Counted from the first letter of the stretch, positions 15,766 to 24,057 are shown. The stretch: 44,230 bases of DNA from Clostridiales bacterium UBA6363 (GCA_002438865.1 DJRJ01000087.1:7308-51537), one strand, 5' to 3'. Notes: generated from the sequence alone by a model not told the origin. Made by a program: numbers and translations.

Positions 15766-15952
15766 GCCAAACATAATTAAATAACGTATATTTTTAAAAA
15801 AGTATTACACAATAGATCTATACGTTTGTAAAAAAATGCAAACGCTCTATTGGGTCTATTGTGTCTTGATGCAAATATACGATCAATTATGTTTGGCGAC
15901 ATAACGGAGCGTGCATTTTTTATGCGTCGATCTCCGGATTGGCGCATTTTTT
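15766..15952 (+). ncRNA. Tandem pseudoknotted RNA, copy 2
   Basis: Closing stem 15766-15778 with 15885-15897 (13 bp, perfect), then 15785-15793 with 15873-15881 (9 bp, perfect), then 15807-15816 with 15855-15864 (10 bp, perfect) and a small GTTTG/CAAAC hairpin. The loop strand 15831-15847 pairs with tail 15907-15921 over 15 bp with a 2-nt bulge: AAAAAATGC plus CGCTC against GAGCG plus GCATTTTTT. A terminator follows (15922-15952). The inner helices have quite different sequence from copy 1 but the same layout, so the fold is conserved while the sequence is not. Confidence 0.8.
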
Positions 15953-15972
15953 AAATTTGCGCAAAAAACCTA

Positions 15973-16001
15973 TTGAAAAATTCAATAAAATATGTTACAA
16001 T
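15973..16001 (+). promoter_or_regulatory. Promoter of structured RNA 3
   Basis: TTGAAA (15973-15978), 17 bp, TACAAT (15996-16001) with extended -10 TGT. Confidence 0.72.
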
Positions 16002-16007
16002 AGATAT

Positions 16008-16209
16008 TGTCACATGATCTGAAAAAGAAAAAGTAATAAAAAAATCCATATTACGTATAAGGTTGGTTTTTTAATTTAGCAAAAATGCATGCTCAAACTT
16101 CATTACCGACTGTATGTATAATATGGATCCTTAAATGATTTTAGATTGTGTGACAACATTCCGGGCAAGCATTTTTAGTGTGCTGTCGGGAATGGCGGCA
16201 CACTTTTTT
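16008..16209 (+). ncRNA. Tandem pseudoknotted RNA, copy 3 (most diverged)
   Basis: Closing stem 16008-16020 with 16143-16155 (13 bp, two G-U pairs), inner helix 16044-16053 with 16119-16128 (10 bp, perfect). Loop strand 16081-16094 pairs with tail 16163-16176 in 13 of 14 positions, again just upstream of a terminator (16178-16209, GTGTGC/GCACAC core). The primary sequence shares little with copies 1 and 2 apart from the AAAAATGC loop element and its GCATTTTT partner. Confidence 0.75.
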
Positions 16210-16235
16210 AATGCGACCATATTTTTACATACATA

Positions 16236-16442
16236 TCGGAGTGCCTCTCCGCTTTGCCGATTTGGGCAAAGTTATGAAAGAGGCTGAAGTTTGCAATAAC
16301 CCGCTCTTTTGAACGGTGTTATTTACCCCTTTTGGCGATGGGGGGACGGGTCCCAAAAGCAATTATACATATTATACTCCGAAAGCTTTTATATCTACCG
16401 TTCCCCCCACCAAATTTAAACCCGCCGATTGGCGGCTTTTTT
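16236..16442 (+). ncRNA. Structured RNA with G-rich pseudoknot and terminator
   Basis: A fourth RNA of different design. TCGGAGT (16236-16242) pairs with ACTCCGA (16376-16382). Inside lie a GCCTCT/AGAGGC-closed hairpin with inner stem 16252-16258/16265-16271, a hairpin AATAAC/GTTATT (16295-16323) and CTTTTGG/CCAAAAG (16329-16335 with 16353-16359). The loop GGGGGGACGG (16340-16349) is complementary to CCGTTCCCCCC (16398-16408) with one bulged T, so a pseudoknot to the 3' side is likely. A CCGCC-GATT-GGCGG stem plus six T residues ends it. No good promoter of its own is visible; it may be read from RNA 3. Known clostridial families such as raiA or Clostridiales-1 would be the first to test; I could not assign it. 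Confidence 0.65.
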
Positions 16443-17445
16443 ATTTATTTATAATTTCGCCTATGTTATTTATTTTTATCGAGATAGTACCGTCTTCGTT
16501 GTTTATTATTTCTATATGCTCGTTATCACGGTAATATTCCGCCGGGAACGAAACCTCAACGCCTATGTCTGTGCCGAGTTTAACGTTTGAGCTCATCTTT
16601 TTTGTTATGTAATTATTGACCTCGACTCTTTCGGGTACGTCCGCCTCGCCGAGCTTTTCCATAAATTCGTCACGCATAACGGGACGTCCGTCAAACACTG
16701 CCGCCGCTATCTTTTCAGGCTCTATAAACTCCTCCTCAAGCGAGCTTTCCGTAACGAATTTTTTAAGCTTTGCCGTTGTTTCCACGCTGTCGCCGCCGTT
16801 ATCCTCCGTTACCTTTTTCGCAATTTTATTAACTGCGTTTATGCTCTCACGGGGCGAAATATCAAACACACATTCGAGCAGAACGTCCGCAATGAGATCA
16901 GTCTTTTCGCCGTCTATGGTGCGCCGTTTTCCGCAATATTTAATCGTGAGGTCGTTTGTGTTTATAAACGCACATTCGCTTATTTTCTGCGTTGTGGTGG
17001 GAAGAATGGCATAATGATTTATCAGCAGATTTTTTATATGCCCCTCCTCTTTCGTCACCTGATGCGTATACCCTATTTTATTGTCGCATTTCAAAATCGC
17101 TATGAACGGCACTTCGTTTGCCACACATTCGCACACTATAACATCGCACGATTCCGGCTCCTCCGATGCGGCAATGCCTTCATACATACGCTCCGCCGCA
17201 ACTGCCGACAAATGCACAAAATCCGTTTCGCCGCTGAGATACTGCTTTACGTGATACTTAAAACCGCTCCCCCGCGTAAATTCACCGCTCCTTAATCCTG
17301 CTCCGCCGAACACTTTTTCAATATGCTTTGTTATAAAAGTGTTTATTGCGGCATCCTCCGTGTCAAGCTCCGCATCGGAAAAAAACTTAGTTCCCGACAT
17401 TCCGTCCAGCACGTGCAGTACCGCTTTTTTTATTCCTACTATCAT
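16441..17445 (-). CDS. NdpA/YejK-family nucleoid-associated protein
   Basis: This 334-aa protein begins MIVGIKKAVLHVLD, the usual opening of the 37-kDa nucleoid-associated protein family, and matches its normal length. Other family-like segments are FITKHIEKVFGG, FIAILKCDNKIGYTH in the middle and the C-terminal DIGVEVSFPAEYYRDNEHIEIINNEDGTISIKI-like beta region. Members bind DNA or nucleoids, and related proteins occur in phage-defence or mobile contexts, but the cellular role in Clostridia is not established. Start ATG 17445 follows AAGGGG. The stop codon lies in the terminator stem region of the RNA at 16236-16442, so the two converge. Confidence 0.82.
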   Translation of the reverse strand: MIVGIKKAVLHVLDGMSGTKFFSDAELDTEDAAINTFITKHIEKVFGGAGLRSGEFTRGSGFKYHVKQYLSGETDFVHLSAVAAERMYEGIAASEEPESCDVIVCECVANEVPFIAILKCDNKIGYTHQVTKEEGHIKNLLINHYAILPTTTQKISECAFINTNDLTIKYCGKRRTIDGEKTDLIADVLLECVFDISPRESINAVNKIAKKVTEDNGGDSVETTAKLKKFVTESSLEEEFIEPEKIAAAVFDGRPVMRDEFMEKLGEADVPERVEVNNYITKKMSSNVKLGTDIGVEVSFPAEYYRDNEHIEIINNEDGTISIKINNIGEIINK

Positions 17446-17534
17446 AATTCTACCCCTTTAATCCTTTGCTGTGGTTTTACAAAGTCTATTATACCACGAA
17501 TTTGCAAAAAAGTAAATCAAAACAGAATAAACCG

Positions 17535-17563
17535 TTGAAATTTTTTTTAAAATAATATATAAT
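17535..17563 (+). promoter_or_regulatory. Promoter of the zinc-ribbon protein gene
   Basis: TTGAAA (17535-17540), 17 bp, TATAAT (17558-17563). A divergent minus-strand -10 (TATAAT with extended TGG and a TTTACT -35) just before it likely serves the NdpA-like gene. Confidence 0.72.
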
Positions 17564-17592
17564 AAAAAAAATATCCGAAAAGGGGTGTGCCT

Positions 17593-17925
17593 ATGAAATG
17601 CGAAAAATGCGGCAAAGAGCTTGACGACGGAGCGGTTTTCTGCGACAACTGCGGCAGGCTTGTAATAACCAATAATTACGAACAAGCGCCGTCCGAAACA
17701 CATTTGCAAAAAAAATCAAAACGGCTTTGGATTATAATTGCCGCCGCCGTCACTGCCGCCGTTATCGGTATGCTTGCAGGCTATGCCGTTATACAGAACG
17801 ACCGCCGCAAGCGTGAGGGTTTGGGCAGATTATCTTCCTACCGCAATTCCCTTACAATATATATAACTCCGCACACGAGCGCTGCCGCTCCGCACGAAAC
17901 GCACACCATAAACAGAACAATATAA
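17593..17925 (+). CDS. Zinc-ribbon single-pass membrane protein
   Basis: The 110-aa product from ATG 17593 opens with a zinc ribbon (MKCEKCGKELDDGAVFCDNCGRLV: CxxC...CxxC), a linker, and one membrane segment (about 48-68, IIIAAAVTAAVIGMLAGYAV), a frequent design in Clostridia where the ribbon faces the cytoplasm and an extracellular domain follows. Here the part after the membrane segment is only about 40 residues with no recognisable domain, and the last 88 bp overlap the convergent gene. The original extracellular domain may have been lost, leaving a run-on C-terminus. GTG at 17587 is an alternative start, but GGGG fits 17593 better. Function unknown. Confidence 0.65.
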   Translation: MKCEKCGKELDDGAVFCDNCGRLVITNNYEQAPSETHLQKKSKRLWIIIAAAVTAAVIGMLAGYAVIQNDRRKREGLGRLSSYRNSLTIYITPHTSAAAPHETHTINRTI

Positions 17926-19052
17926 AGAAATCTGTTCATACCCAGCTTTGGCGTTTCATTTTCCCATGAATACGTGCTTTTCATCTGCGGAGAAAGCTCA
18001 TAAAGCTCACGCTCAAAAAGCAAATCACGCCCCATACCCAGCTTGATAAGCCTGTACGAGCCGTTGTTTTTCTTTAACACAGCATAGCTGTACTCGGGAA
18101 CGGCAGAGCTTTCAAGGCGGAATATATCCGAAAATACAACATAGTACATATCATCGCCGAGGTCGTAAATGCCCTCGGCGTCAAGTATGTCCGTCGCATA
18201 ATAGCTGAAATTGTTCTTATAATAATAGTATCCGCTGTCTGCGCAGAAACCTCGCCTTGCAAGCAGATTTACGCTCGGGTGCTCAACCGCAAGTCCGAAA
18301 ACGTTTTCGGTAATGTAATCTATATATTCCGTGCTGACGATAGACAGTCCCCCGCTTTCGGGTACGTACAATGACGGTATATCGGTAAGTATTTTAAAGT
18401 TCTGATTGGTACAGAGTATATATTTCATAACCGTATCGTAATCATAGTTACGTATATCAAACTCCATAACGTCCGCACACGCCGTTATAACAGTCATCAT
18501 ACCGCTTTTTTCGCCGTCCGAAACGGTGTTTATCATATTAGGCATTTTATAGCCGTCTATTCTCTTTTTCTTCAGCCCGTTCAGAAAATTATACAATTCA
18601 CGCCTTGTCTTGTACGCCGTAATTTTTCCGTTTGTAATGTTCACAATATCGGCTTTCGTATCATAATTCACTTTATCCGTCTGCACAAAGGCATCGTCCG
18701 TTACGGTGTAAAATCCCGTATCGCCGTTTATTTTAAGCATAATACTGCTTTTTCCGCCTGATGTCACCACGGACAGCGTAAAGCTTCCGCTTGCGCCGTA
18801 TGGAATATTGAAAACATCCGTACACTGCATACCGTCACGGTCATCATAAACCTCGCACACAAACGCACCATCACGCACCGACACAACAAGCAGTGAAGTA
18901 TATTCCGAAAAGTTTACCTCGTCGGCGTAAACAACGCCCTTTGCTCCGTCAAACGCTCCGTATTCGTAAATTATTCCGTCAAGCACGGTGTCAAAAGCTT
19001 CGTATGCATACGCACGTGTGCAGAAAAAGCACAAAAAAAGAGTCAAAAACAT
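17838..19052 (-). CDS. Secreted, C-terminally anchored protein of unknown function
   Basis: The 404-aa product has a signal peptide (MFLTLFLCFFCTRAYA, cleavage likely after AYA) and a C-terminal membrane segment (about 378-400) ending in RELR, so the bulk is predicted outside, held by a C-terminal anchor. The extracellular part is rich in Tyr, Asp and beta-type sequence with no motif I recognise. The start is uncertain: a GAGGTG site lies about 22 nt before ATG 19052, in the right place for another ATG at about 19074 that is out of frame. A frameshift near the 5' end, or a poor start, is possible. It overlaps the zinc-ribbon gene 3' to 3'. Confidence 0.65.
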   Translation of the reverse strand: MFLTLFLCFFCTRAYAYEAFDTVLDGIIYEYGAFDGAKGVVYADEVNFSEYTSLLVVSVRDGAFVCEVYDDRDGMQCTDVFNIPYGASGSFTLSVVTSGGKSSIMLKINGDTGFYTVTDDAFVQTDKVNYDTKADIVNITNGKITAYKTRRELYNFLNGLKKKRIDGYKMPNMINTVSDGEKSGMMTVITACADVMEFDIRNYDYDTVMKYILCTNQNFKILTDIPSLYVPESGGLSIVSTEYIDYITENVFGLAVEHPSVNLLARRGFCADSGYYYYKNNFSYYATDILDAEGIYDLGDDMYYVVFSDIFRLESSAVPEYSYAVLKKNNGSYRLIKLGMGRDLLFERELYELSPQMKSTYSWENETPKLGMNRFLYIVLFMVCVSCGAAALVCGVIYIVRELR

Positions 19053-19123
19053 TATAAATCGGCGTATAACGCATCACCTCAGAAATATTATGCCCTTTTT
19101 TTGAAAAAATTTTCCGAAAACAC

Positions 19124-19152
19124 TTAAAATCTGAAAAGTTTTGTGTTATAAT
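19124..19152 (+). promoter_or_regulatory. Promoter of hpt
   Basis: TATAAT (19147-19152) with extended -10 TGT; the -35 region TTAAAA at 17-bp spacing is weak. Confidence 0.6.
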
Positions 19153-19185
19153 AAATCTGTATTTATTAAAAGGGGGAAATGTACC

Positions 19186-19731
19186 ATGATACATGACGAT
19201 ATAAAATCTGTTCTGATTTCAGAAAAAGAGATTGAGGAAATAGTAAAAAACCTCGGCGAAAAGATAAGCAAAGATTACGAGGGCAAGGAGCTTTTACTGG
19301 TGGTTATACTGAAAGGAAGTCTTGTTTTTGCGGCTGATTTAATGCGCCACATAACCGTTCCCGTAAAGCTTGATTTTATGCAGGCTTCAAGTTATGGCAG
19401 CGGCACGGCGTCAAGTGGTGTAATAAACATCAAGAAGGACCTCGACAGCGACGCCGCAGGCAAGCATATCCTCATTATTGAAGATATAATCGACAGCGGA
19501 AACACGCTCTCAAAGCTTAAGCACATATTAAAGGAAAGAGGTCCGGCAAGCGTGAGAATATGCTCGCTTATTTCAAAGCCGTCAAGACGTGAAATGAACG
19601 TTGAGGTGGAATACATAGGCAGAGATATTCCCGACGAGTTCGTTGTCGGATACGGTCTGGACTTTGACGAAAGGTACAGAAATCTTCCGTACATCGGAGT
19701 ACTTAAGCCGAAAGTATACGCTAACATCTGA
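19186..19731 (+). CDS. hpt: Hypoxanthine phosphoribosyltransferase
   Basis: Hpt salvages hypoxanthine and guanine to IMP and GMP with PRPP. From ATG 19186 (GGGGG site upstream) the product is 181 aa, the normal length. The PRPP-binding motif ILIIEDIIDSGNTL (about 100-113) is complete, LKGSLVFAADLMRHI is the early loop, and FVVGYGLDFDERYRNLPYIGVLKP is the typical C-terminal signature. The frame extends upstream to 19141 without a ribosome-binding site. The radical SAM gene starts 2 bp after the stop codon. Confidence 0.95.
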   Translation: MIHDDIKSVLISEKEIEEIVKNLGEKISKDYEGKELLLVVILKGSLVFAADLMRHITVPVKLDFMQASSYGSGTASSGVINIKKDLDSDAAGKHILIIEDIIDSGNTLSKLKHILKERGPASVRICSLISKPSRREMNVEVEYIGRDIPDEFVVGYGLDFDERYRNLPYIGVLKPKVYANI

Positions 19732-19733
19732 TT

Positions 19734-21446
19734 ATGAAAGTTCTTCTTGCGGCGGTAAATGCAAAATATATTCATACAAGCCTATCGGTGCGGTCGCTGT
19801 ATCATTATGCGGCGGCGCCCGATACCGCCTTTTGCGAGTTTACCATAAACGAGCGGAGTGCGGACGTGCTTTCAAAGATATACTGCGGTCATTATGACGC
19901 AGTTTTGTTTTCGTGCTATATCTGGAACATTGATTTTATTCTTGAAATTGCGGAAAATCTGAAAAAGATTTCGCCCCGAACGCTTATAATTCTCGGAGGT
20001 CCCGAGGTCAGCTTTGACAGCATATATTATATGGAGAAACACCCGTGCATTGACGGGATAATCCGTGGCGAGGGCGAGGAAACTTTTAAAGAATTTTTGA
20101 AAAACGGCTTGGACATTGACGGCGTAACTTTAAGAAAAGGCGGCAAAGTAACCGCAAACCGTGACCGTGAGCCGATATGCGACATAAGCACGATACCGTT
20201 CCCGTACACCGATGCGGATTTGGAGGAGAACAAAAACAAGCTGATATATTACGAAAGCAGCCGAGGCTGTCCGTTTAAATGCAGTTACTGTCTTTCGTCC
20301 GTATCACACGGACTGCGCACAAGGAACACGGAGCTTGTAAAAAAGGAGCTTATGACTTTTATATCACACAAGATGCGCATTGTGAAATTCGTTGACAGAA
20401 CGTTTAACGCCGACAGGAAAAGAACGGTCGAGCTTTTGCGCTTTCTTATCGACAATGCGGAGCAGACGGAGTTTCATTTTGAAATAGAGGCGGATTTGAT
20501 AAACGACGAAATAATAAGCGAATTAAAGCGTGCGCCGTCGGGGTTGTTCCGTCTTGAAATAGGCATACAATCGACAAATCCCGACACGGTTTGTGCGGTG
20601 GACAGGAACGCCGACCTGCAAAAGATTGCCGATACGGTGCGCCGCATAAAGGCGGAATGTAAGGCGCACGTTCATCTTGACCTTATAGCCGGTCTACCGT
20701 ACGAGGACATACATTCGTTCAAGAAATCGTTCAATGGTGTGTTTGCCCTCAAAGCAGACGTAATGCAGCTGGGATTTTTAAAGCTTCTGCGCGGTACGAA
20801 AATAAGAAATGAAGAGAATAAATACGGATACAAATATATGAGCCGTCCGCCGTATGAAATACTCAAAAACGACTTCCTCTCATATGACGATATACTCCTT
20901 TTAAAGGGTATCGAGGACGTATTCGAGCGGTATTGGAACAGCGGTGTGTTCAGGCGAGGGATTGAACATCTTTTAAGAAAATACCCGTCACCGTTTGATT
21001 TTTTCAAAAGTCTTTGGGAATTTTTCAAAAATTCCGGTTATGCCGATATAGGCGTATCACGCCTTAACCTTTACGGCATACTGTGCGAATTTGAGGGCGG
21101 ATATGACGATCCGTTCCGTGACCTTTTAAAGCTTGATTACTTTGAAAACAACAAAGGTGCAACAACGCCGAAATGGTCGCTTATTCCGTATGACAAATCG
21201 CTTTTAAAAACAAGGTTTGACATTTTAAGCGAGGATTTTATCCGTGAATATCTGCCCGAATACTGCGGTGTTCCGCCGAAAGAGGCGGTAAAAAGTCTGC
21301 ATTTTGAGCGGTTTTTATACATCGGCGGCAAGCGCTGCGACAGCATTGTGATATTTGATAACAAGCACGGGCATATAATCAGAGTATGCGATAATGCGGA
21401 CGCTCCTCGCCGAACAGAGCGTATCGAAGCCAATCGTCCGTTATAA
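19734..21446 (+). CDS. B12-binding radical SAM protein (DUF4080-type)
   Basis: This 570-aa protein has an N-terminal B12-binding-like Rossmann domain (VLLAAVNAKYIHTSLSVRSL, then IILGGPEVSFD at about 85-95) and a radical SAM core with the [4Fe-4S] cysteines at 179, 183 and 186 (GCPFKCSYC). The C-terminal region (about 370-570) resembles the DUF4080 extension of clostridial proteins of this type. Members use S-adenosylmethionine and probably cobalamin for radical chemistry; the substrate is unknown. It follows hpt by 2 bp and is probably co-transcribed. Its 3' end overlaps the convergent CmpB-like gene by 68 bp. Confidence 0.88.
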   Translation: MKVLLAAVNAKYIHTSLSVRSLYHYAAAPDTAFCEFTINERSADVLSKIYCGHYDAVLFSCYIWNIDFILEIAENLKKISPRTLIILGGPEVSFDSIYYMEKHPCIDGIIRGEGEETFKEFLKNGLDIDGVTLRKGGKVTANRDREPICDISTIPFPYTDADLEENKNKLIYYESSRGCPFKCSYCLSSVSHGLRTRNTELVKKELMTFISHKMRIVKFVDRTFNADRKRTVELLRFLIDNAEQTEFHFEIEADLINDEIISELKRAPSGLFRLEIGIQSTNPDTVCAVDRNADLQKIADTVRRIKAECKAHVHLDLIAGLPYEDIHSFKKSFNGVFALKADVMQLGFLKLLRGTKIRNEENKYGYKYMSRPPYEILKNDFLSYDDILLLKGIEDVFERYWNSGVFRRGIEHLLRKYPSPFDFFKSLWEFFKNSGYADIGVSRLNLYGILCEFEGGYDDPFRDLLKLDYFENNKGATTPKWSLIPYDKSLLKTRFDILSEDFIREYLPEYCGVPPKEAVKSLHFERFLYIGGKRCDSIVIFDNKHGHIIRVCDNADAPRRTERIEANRPL

Positions 21447-21795
21447 TGCAAAGCGGCGACAGGATAAACCACAGCGCCATATACGGCAGGCATATCTGAC
21501 CGAGCAGATTAAACGGGAGTGCGGAATAATCCCACACCTGCATATGAAAATGCAAATTAACTATACAGCCGGCAATAAATTCAAGTGTGGTTATTATAAG
21601 CGTGCCGAAAATCATTTGCAGAACAAGCGGGATTTCAAAATCGTAAAACTCGTTTATGAGTCCCAGCGCCGCAAAGCACGCTCCCCCGAGCAGAAACATT
21701 GTGCGGTGCGTATATCCCCGCCACAAAAGCTCTATAATCAGATAGCATATTCCGCCGATTGAAAAAAGTATAAGCATTTTAAAAAAGTATCGCAT
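21379..21795 (-). CDS. CmpB-like putative ABC transporter membrane protein
   Basis: This 138-aa polytopic protein has four to five hydrophobic segments. GGICYLIIELLWRGYTHRTMFLLGG, EFIAGCIVNLHFHMQVWDYS and FNLLGQICLPYMALWF match the small membrane proteins annotated as CmpB-type ABC permeases (DUF1113); no ATPase is nearby, and the role is uncertain. Its ribosome-binding site GGAGGGG lies wholly within the 3' arm of the hairpin at 21796-21837. The last 68 bp overlap the radical SAM gene on the other strand. Confidence 0.75.
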   Translation of the reverse strand: MRYFFKMLILFSIGGICYLIIELLWRGYTHRTMFLLGGACFAALGLINEFYDFEIPLVLQMIFGTLIITTLEFIAGCIVNLHFHMQVWDYSALPFNLLGQICLPYMALWFILSPLCIITDDWLRYALFGEERPHYRIL

Positions 21796-21837
21796 AAAAC
21801 CCCTCCGTATATATTATATGATATACGGAGGGGTTTT
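21796..21837 (-). terminator. gyrB terminator-like hairpin that contains the next gene's ribosome-binding site
   Basis: A perfect 16-bp stem (21796-21811 with 21822-21837) lies between the gyrB stop codon and the CmpB-like ATG at 21795. On the minus strand it ends in only four T residues, which run straight into the ATG. The ribosome-binding site GGAGGGG is in the 3' arm. A TATAAT in the 10-nt loop (21813-21818) could start a transcript without the 5' arm. Confidence 0.7.
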
Positions 21838-21841
21838 AAAC

Positions 21842-23770
21842 TTATATATCAAGATTTGAAACGTATTTTGCGTTTGCCTCTATAAACTCACGTCTGGGCT
21901 CAACTTTTTCGCCCATAAGGATAGAGAACGTCTCGTCTGCCATAATTGCGTCCTCAAGCGTAACACGAAGAATTGTACGCTTTTCGGGATCCATTGTGGT
22001 TTCTTTAAGCTCCGGCGGGTCCATCTCGCCAAGACCTTTGTAACGCTGTACCTTTGAGCCGCTGCCCATTTCGGCAATCAGTCTGTCACGCTCAACCTCA
22101 TCAAATGCAAAGCGCTCCTCAAGATTTTTGTTCTTGCCCTTGAACACCTTATACAGCGGCGGCTGTGCGATATACACATTTCCGTTATCGATAAGCGGAC
22201 GCATATATCTGAAGAAGAACGTCAGAAGCAGTGTTCTTATGTGTGAGCCGTCGACATCGGCATCTGCCATAATGATTATCTTACCGTATTTGAGGTTGTT
22301 TATGTCAAAATCATCGCCTATACCTGCGCCGAGCGCCTGTATGATAGGCAACAGCTTTTCGTTCGAGTAAACCTTGTCAATTCTCGATTTCTCAACATTG
22401 AGCATCTTTCCCCAAAGCGGCAAAACAGCCTGATAACGTCTGTTTCTGCCCTGCTTTGCACTTCCGCCGGCGCTATCGCCCTCGACTATAAAGAGTTCCG
22501 CATAATCCGCACCCTCGTCGGTGCACTTTGCAAGCTTTCCGAGCAGTGACGAGTTCGATGCATTACTGCTCTTTCTCGTTGCCTCACGTGCCTTTTTAGC
22601 CGCTTCTCTCGCACGTGATGCGGTAAGCGTTTTTTCGAGTATTGTACGTGCAATTCGGGGATTTTCCTCCAAAAATGCGCTCAATTTATCGTTTAATGCA
22701 CTCTCAACAAGTGTACGTGCCTCGCTGTTTCCGAGCTTTGTCTTGGTCTGTCCCTCAAACTGCGCCTCCATAACCTTTACGGAAATAACAGCCGTAAGTC
22801 CCTCTCGTGTGTCCTCACCCGAAAGGTTTGGGTCTTTTTCCTTTATAATATTGTACTTTCTGCCGTAATCGTTTATTACACGTGTAAGTCCCGACTTAAA
22901 TCCCGTTTCATGCGTACCGCCGTCCATTGTATGGATATTGTTCGCAAAGCTCAGTATCGTTTCCGAATACGATGTGGTGTACTGCATAGCCACCTCAACC
23001 ATCATATCGCTTTTTGACGCCTCGAAATAGATTATATCATCATGTATTACGTCCTTGCTCTTATTAAGATAAGTAACAAATTCCTTTATACCGCCCTCCG
23101 CATGGAGAACTATCTCCTGCGGTTCTTCAACTCGCTTGTCCGTGAAGATTATTTTAACGCCCTTATTCAGGAATGCCTGTTCTCTCAAGCGCTTTATAAG
23201 TATTTCCGCATCGAATACCGTTGTTTCAAATATTTCGGGGTCGGGGTGGAAGGTTATTTTGGTACCCGTCTTGTCCGTATCGCCTATAACCTTAAGCTTA
23301 CAAGTCGGCTTACCGCGCTCATAGCTCTGATAATAAACATGCTCGCCGTTTGATACCTCAACTTCAAGTCGCTCCGACAGCGCATTAACAACAGACGAAC
23401 CAACGCCGTGCAAACCGCCCGAAACCTTATATCCGCCGCCGCCGAATTTACCGCCGGCATGGAGGATTGTAAGAACAACCTCAACTGTCGGTATGCCCTG
23501 CTGGGGGTGTATTCCGACAGGAATACCGCGTCCGTTATCGGTAACGGTACAGGAATTGTCGGGGTTTATATCGACACGTATTTCCGTACAGTAGCCGGCG
23601 AGTGCCTCGTCTATGGAGTTGTCCACAATCTCATACACAAGATGGTGCAGACCGGGCGATGCGGTTGAGCCGATATACATACCCGGACGCTTTCTTACCG
23701 CTTCAAGTCCCTCAAGTACCTGTATTTGGTTTTCGTCATATTTTGTTTCAATTTTTTCTAATTCACTCAT
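21842..23770 (-). CDS. gyrB: DNA gyrase subunit B
   Basis: GyrB is the ATPase and TOPRIM subunit of the type II topoisomerase that introduces negative supercoils. The 642-aa product has all landmarks: [13 protein letters not shown] and [12 protein letters not shown] of the GHKL fold, [21 protein letters not shown] motifs [15 protein letters not shown] and [14 protein letters not shown], and the C-terminal [11 protein letters not shown]. The size is normal for Bacillota. Start ATG 23770 follows GGAG. Upstream neighbours recF and remB match the Bacillus oriC-side order, but gyrA does not follow here: a hairpin and a CmpB-like gene do. Confidence 0.97.
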   Translation of the reverse strand: MSELEKIETKYDENQIQVLEGLEAVRKRPGMYIGSTASPGLHHLVYEIVDNSIDEALAGYCTEIRVDINPDNSCTVTDNGRGIPVGIHPQQGIPTVEVVLTILHAGGKFGGGGYKVSGGLHGVGSSVVNALSERLEVEVSNGEHVYYQSYERGKPTCKLKVIGDTDKTGTKITFHPDPEIFETTVFDAEILIKRLREQAFLNKGVKIIFTDKRVEEPQEIVLHAEGGIKEFVTYLNKSKDVIHDDIIYFEASKSDMMVEVAMQYTTSYSETILSFANNIHTMDGGTHETGFKSGLTRVINDYGRKYNIIKEKDPNLSGEDTREGLTAVISVKVMEAQFEGQTKTKLGNSEARTLVESALNDKLSAFLEENPRIARTILEKTLTASRAREAAKKAREATRKSSNASNSSLLGKLAKCTDEGADYAELFIVEGDSAGGSAKQGRNRRYQAVLPLWGKMLNVEKSRIDKVYSNEKLLPIIQALGAGIGDDFDINNLKYGKIIIMADADVDGSHIRTLLLTFFFRYMRPLIDNGNVYIAQPPLYKVFKGKNKNLEERFAFDEVERDRLIAEMGSGSKVQRYKGLGEMDPPELKETTMDPEKRTILRVTLEDAIMADETFSILMGEKVEPRREFIEANAKYVSNLDI

Positions 23771-23782
23771 ATTTTATACTCC

Positions 23783-24046
23783 TTACAGAATGATTTTTGA
23801 CGTTTTTGTTCGTTTTGATAACACCTTTGATGATATTGATGAAATATAGACACGTCGGCATTTGCCGTCATCAGCCACTATATACGATTTCGGAAGCTCC
23901 TCGCTTGCATTTATTACCTCACCGTTTTTCTGTGCGCGGGAGAGAAAATTCCTCCCCAAATGCGACACGGTGGTATTATCCATATCAAATATTCCGATTA
24001 TGTCTTTTTCATTTACGACATATCCGCTCCCTGCGTGCAAATACAT
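23783..24046 (-). CDS. RemA/RemB-like DUF370 protein
   Basis: This 87-aa protein begins MYLHAGSGYVVNEKDIIGIFDMDNTT and has the PKSYIVADD segment, typical of the DUF370 family to which RemA and YaaB/RemB of Bacillus belong. RemA is a DNA-binding regulator of biofilm matrix and osmolyte genes; the function of the recF-gyrB-linked form is less clear. The position between recF and gyrB is the yaaB/remB position. It is spaced 11-12 bp from both neighbours, so all are in one operon. Confidence 0.88.
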   Translation of the reverse strand: MYLHAGSGYVVNEKDIIGIFDMDNTTVSHLGRNFLSRAQKNGEVINASEELPKSYIVADDGKCRRVYISSISSKVLSKRTKTSKIIL

Positions 24047-24057
24047 AGCCGTCCCCC

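Noticed and set aside
15543..16209. 6S RNA as identity of the tandem RNAs
   Set aside because: They lack the large central bubble of 6S RNA, have a loop-to-tail pseudoknot instead, and end in separate terminators in three copies.
15543..16209. Type III (ToxN-like) antitoxin repeats
   Set aside because: Type III antitoxins are short repeats in one transcript followed by a toxin endoribonuclease gene; here there are three separate transcripts and no such gene.
16316..16534. 72-codon ORF across the fourth RNA
   Set aside because: It starts in a predicted hairpin, crosses a terminator and the convergent gene end, and has no ribosome-binding site.
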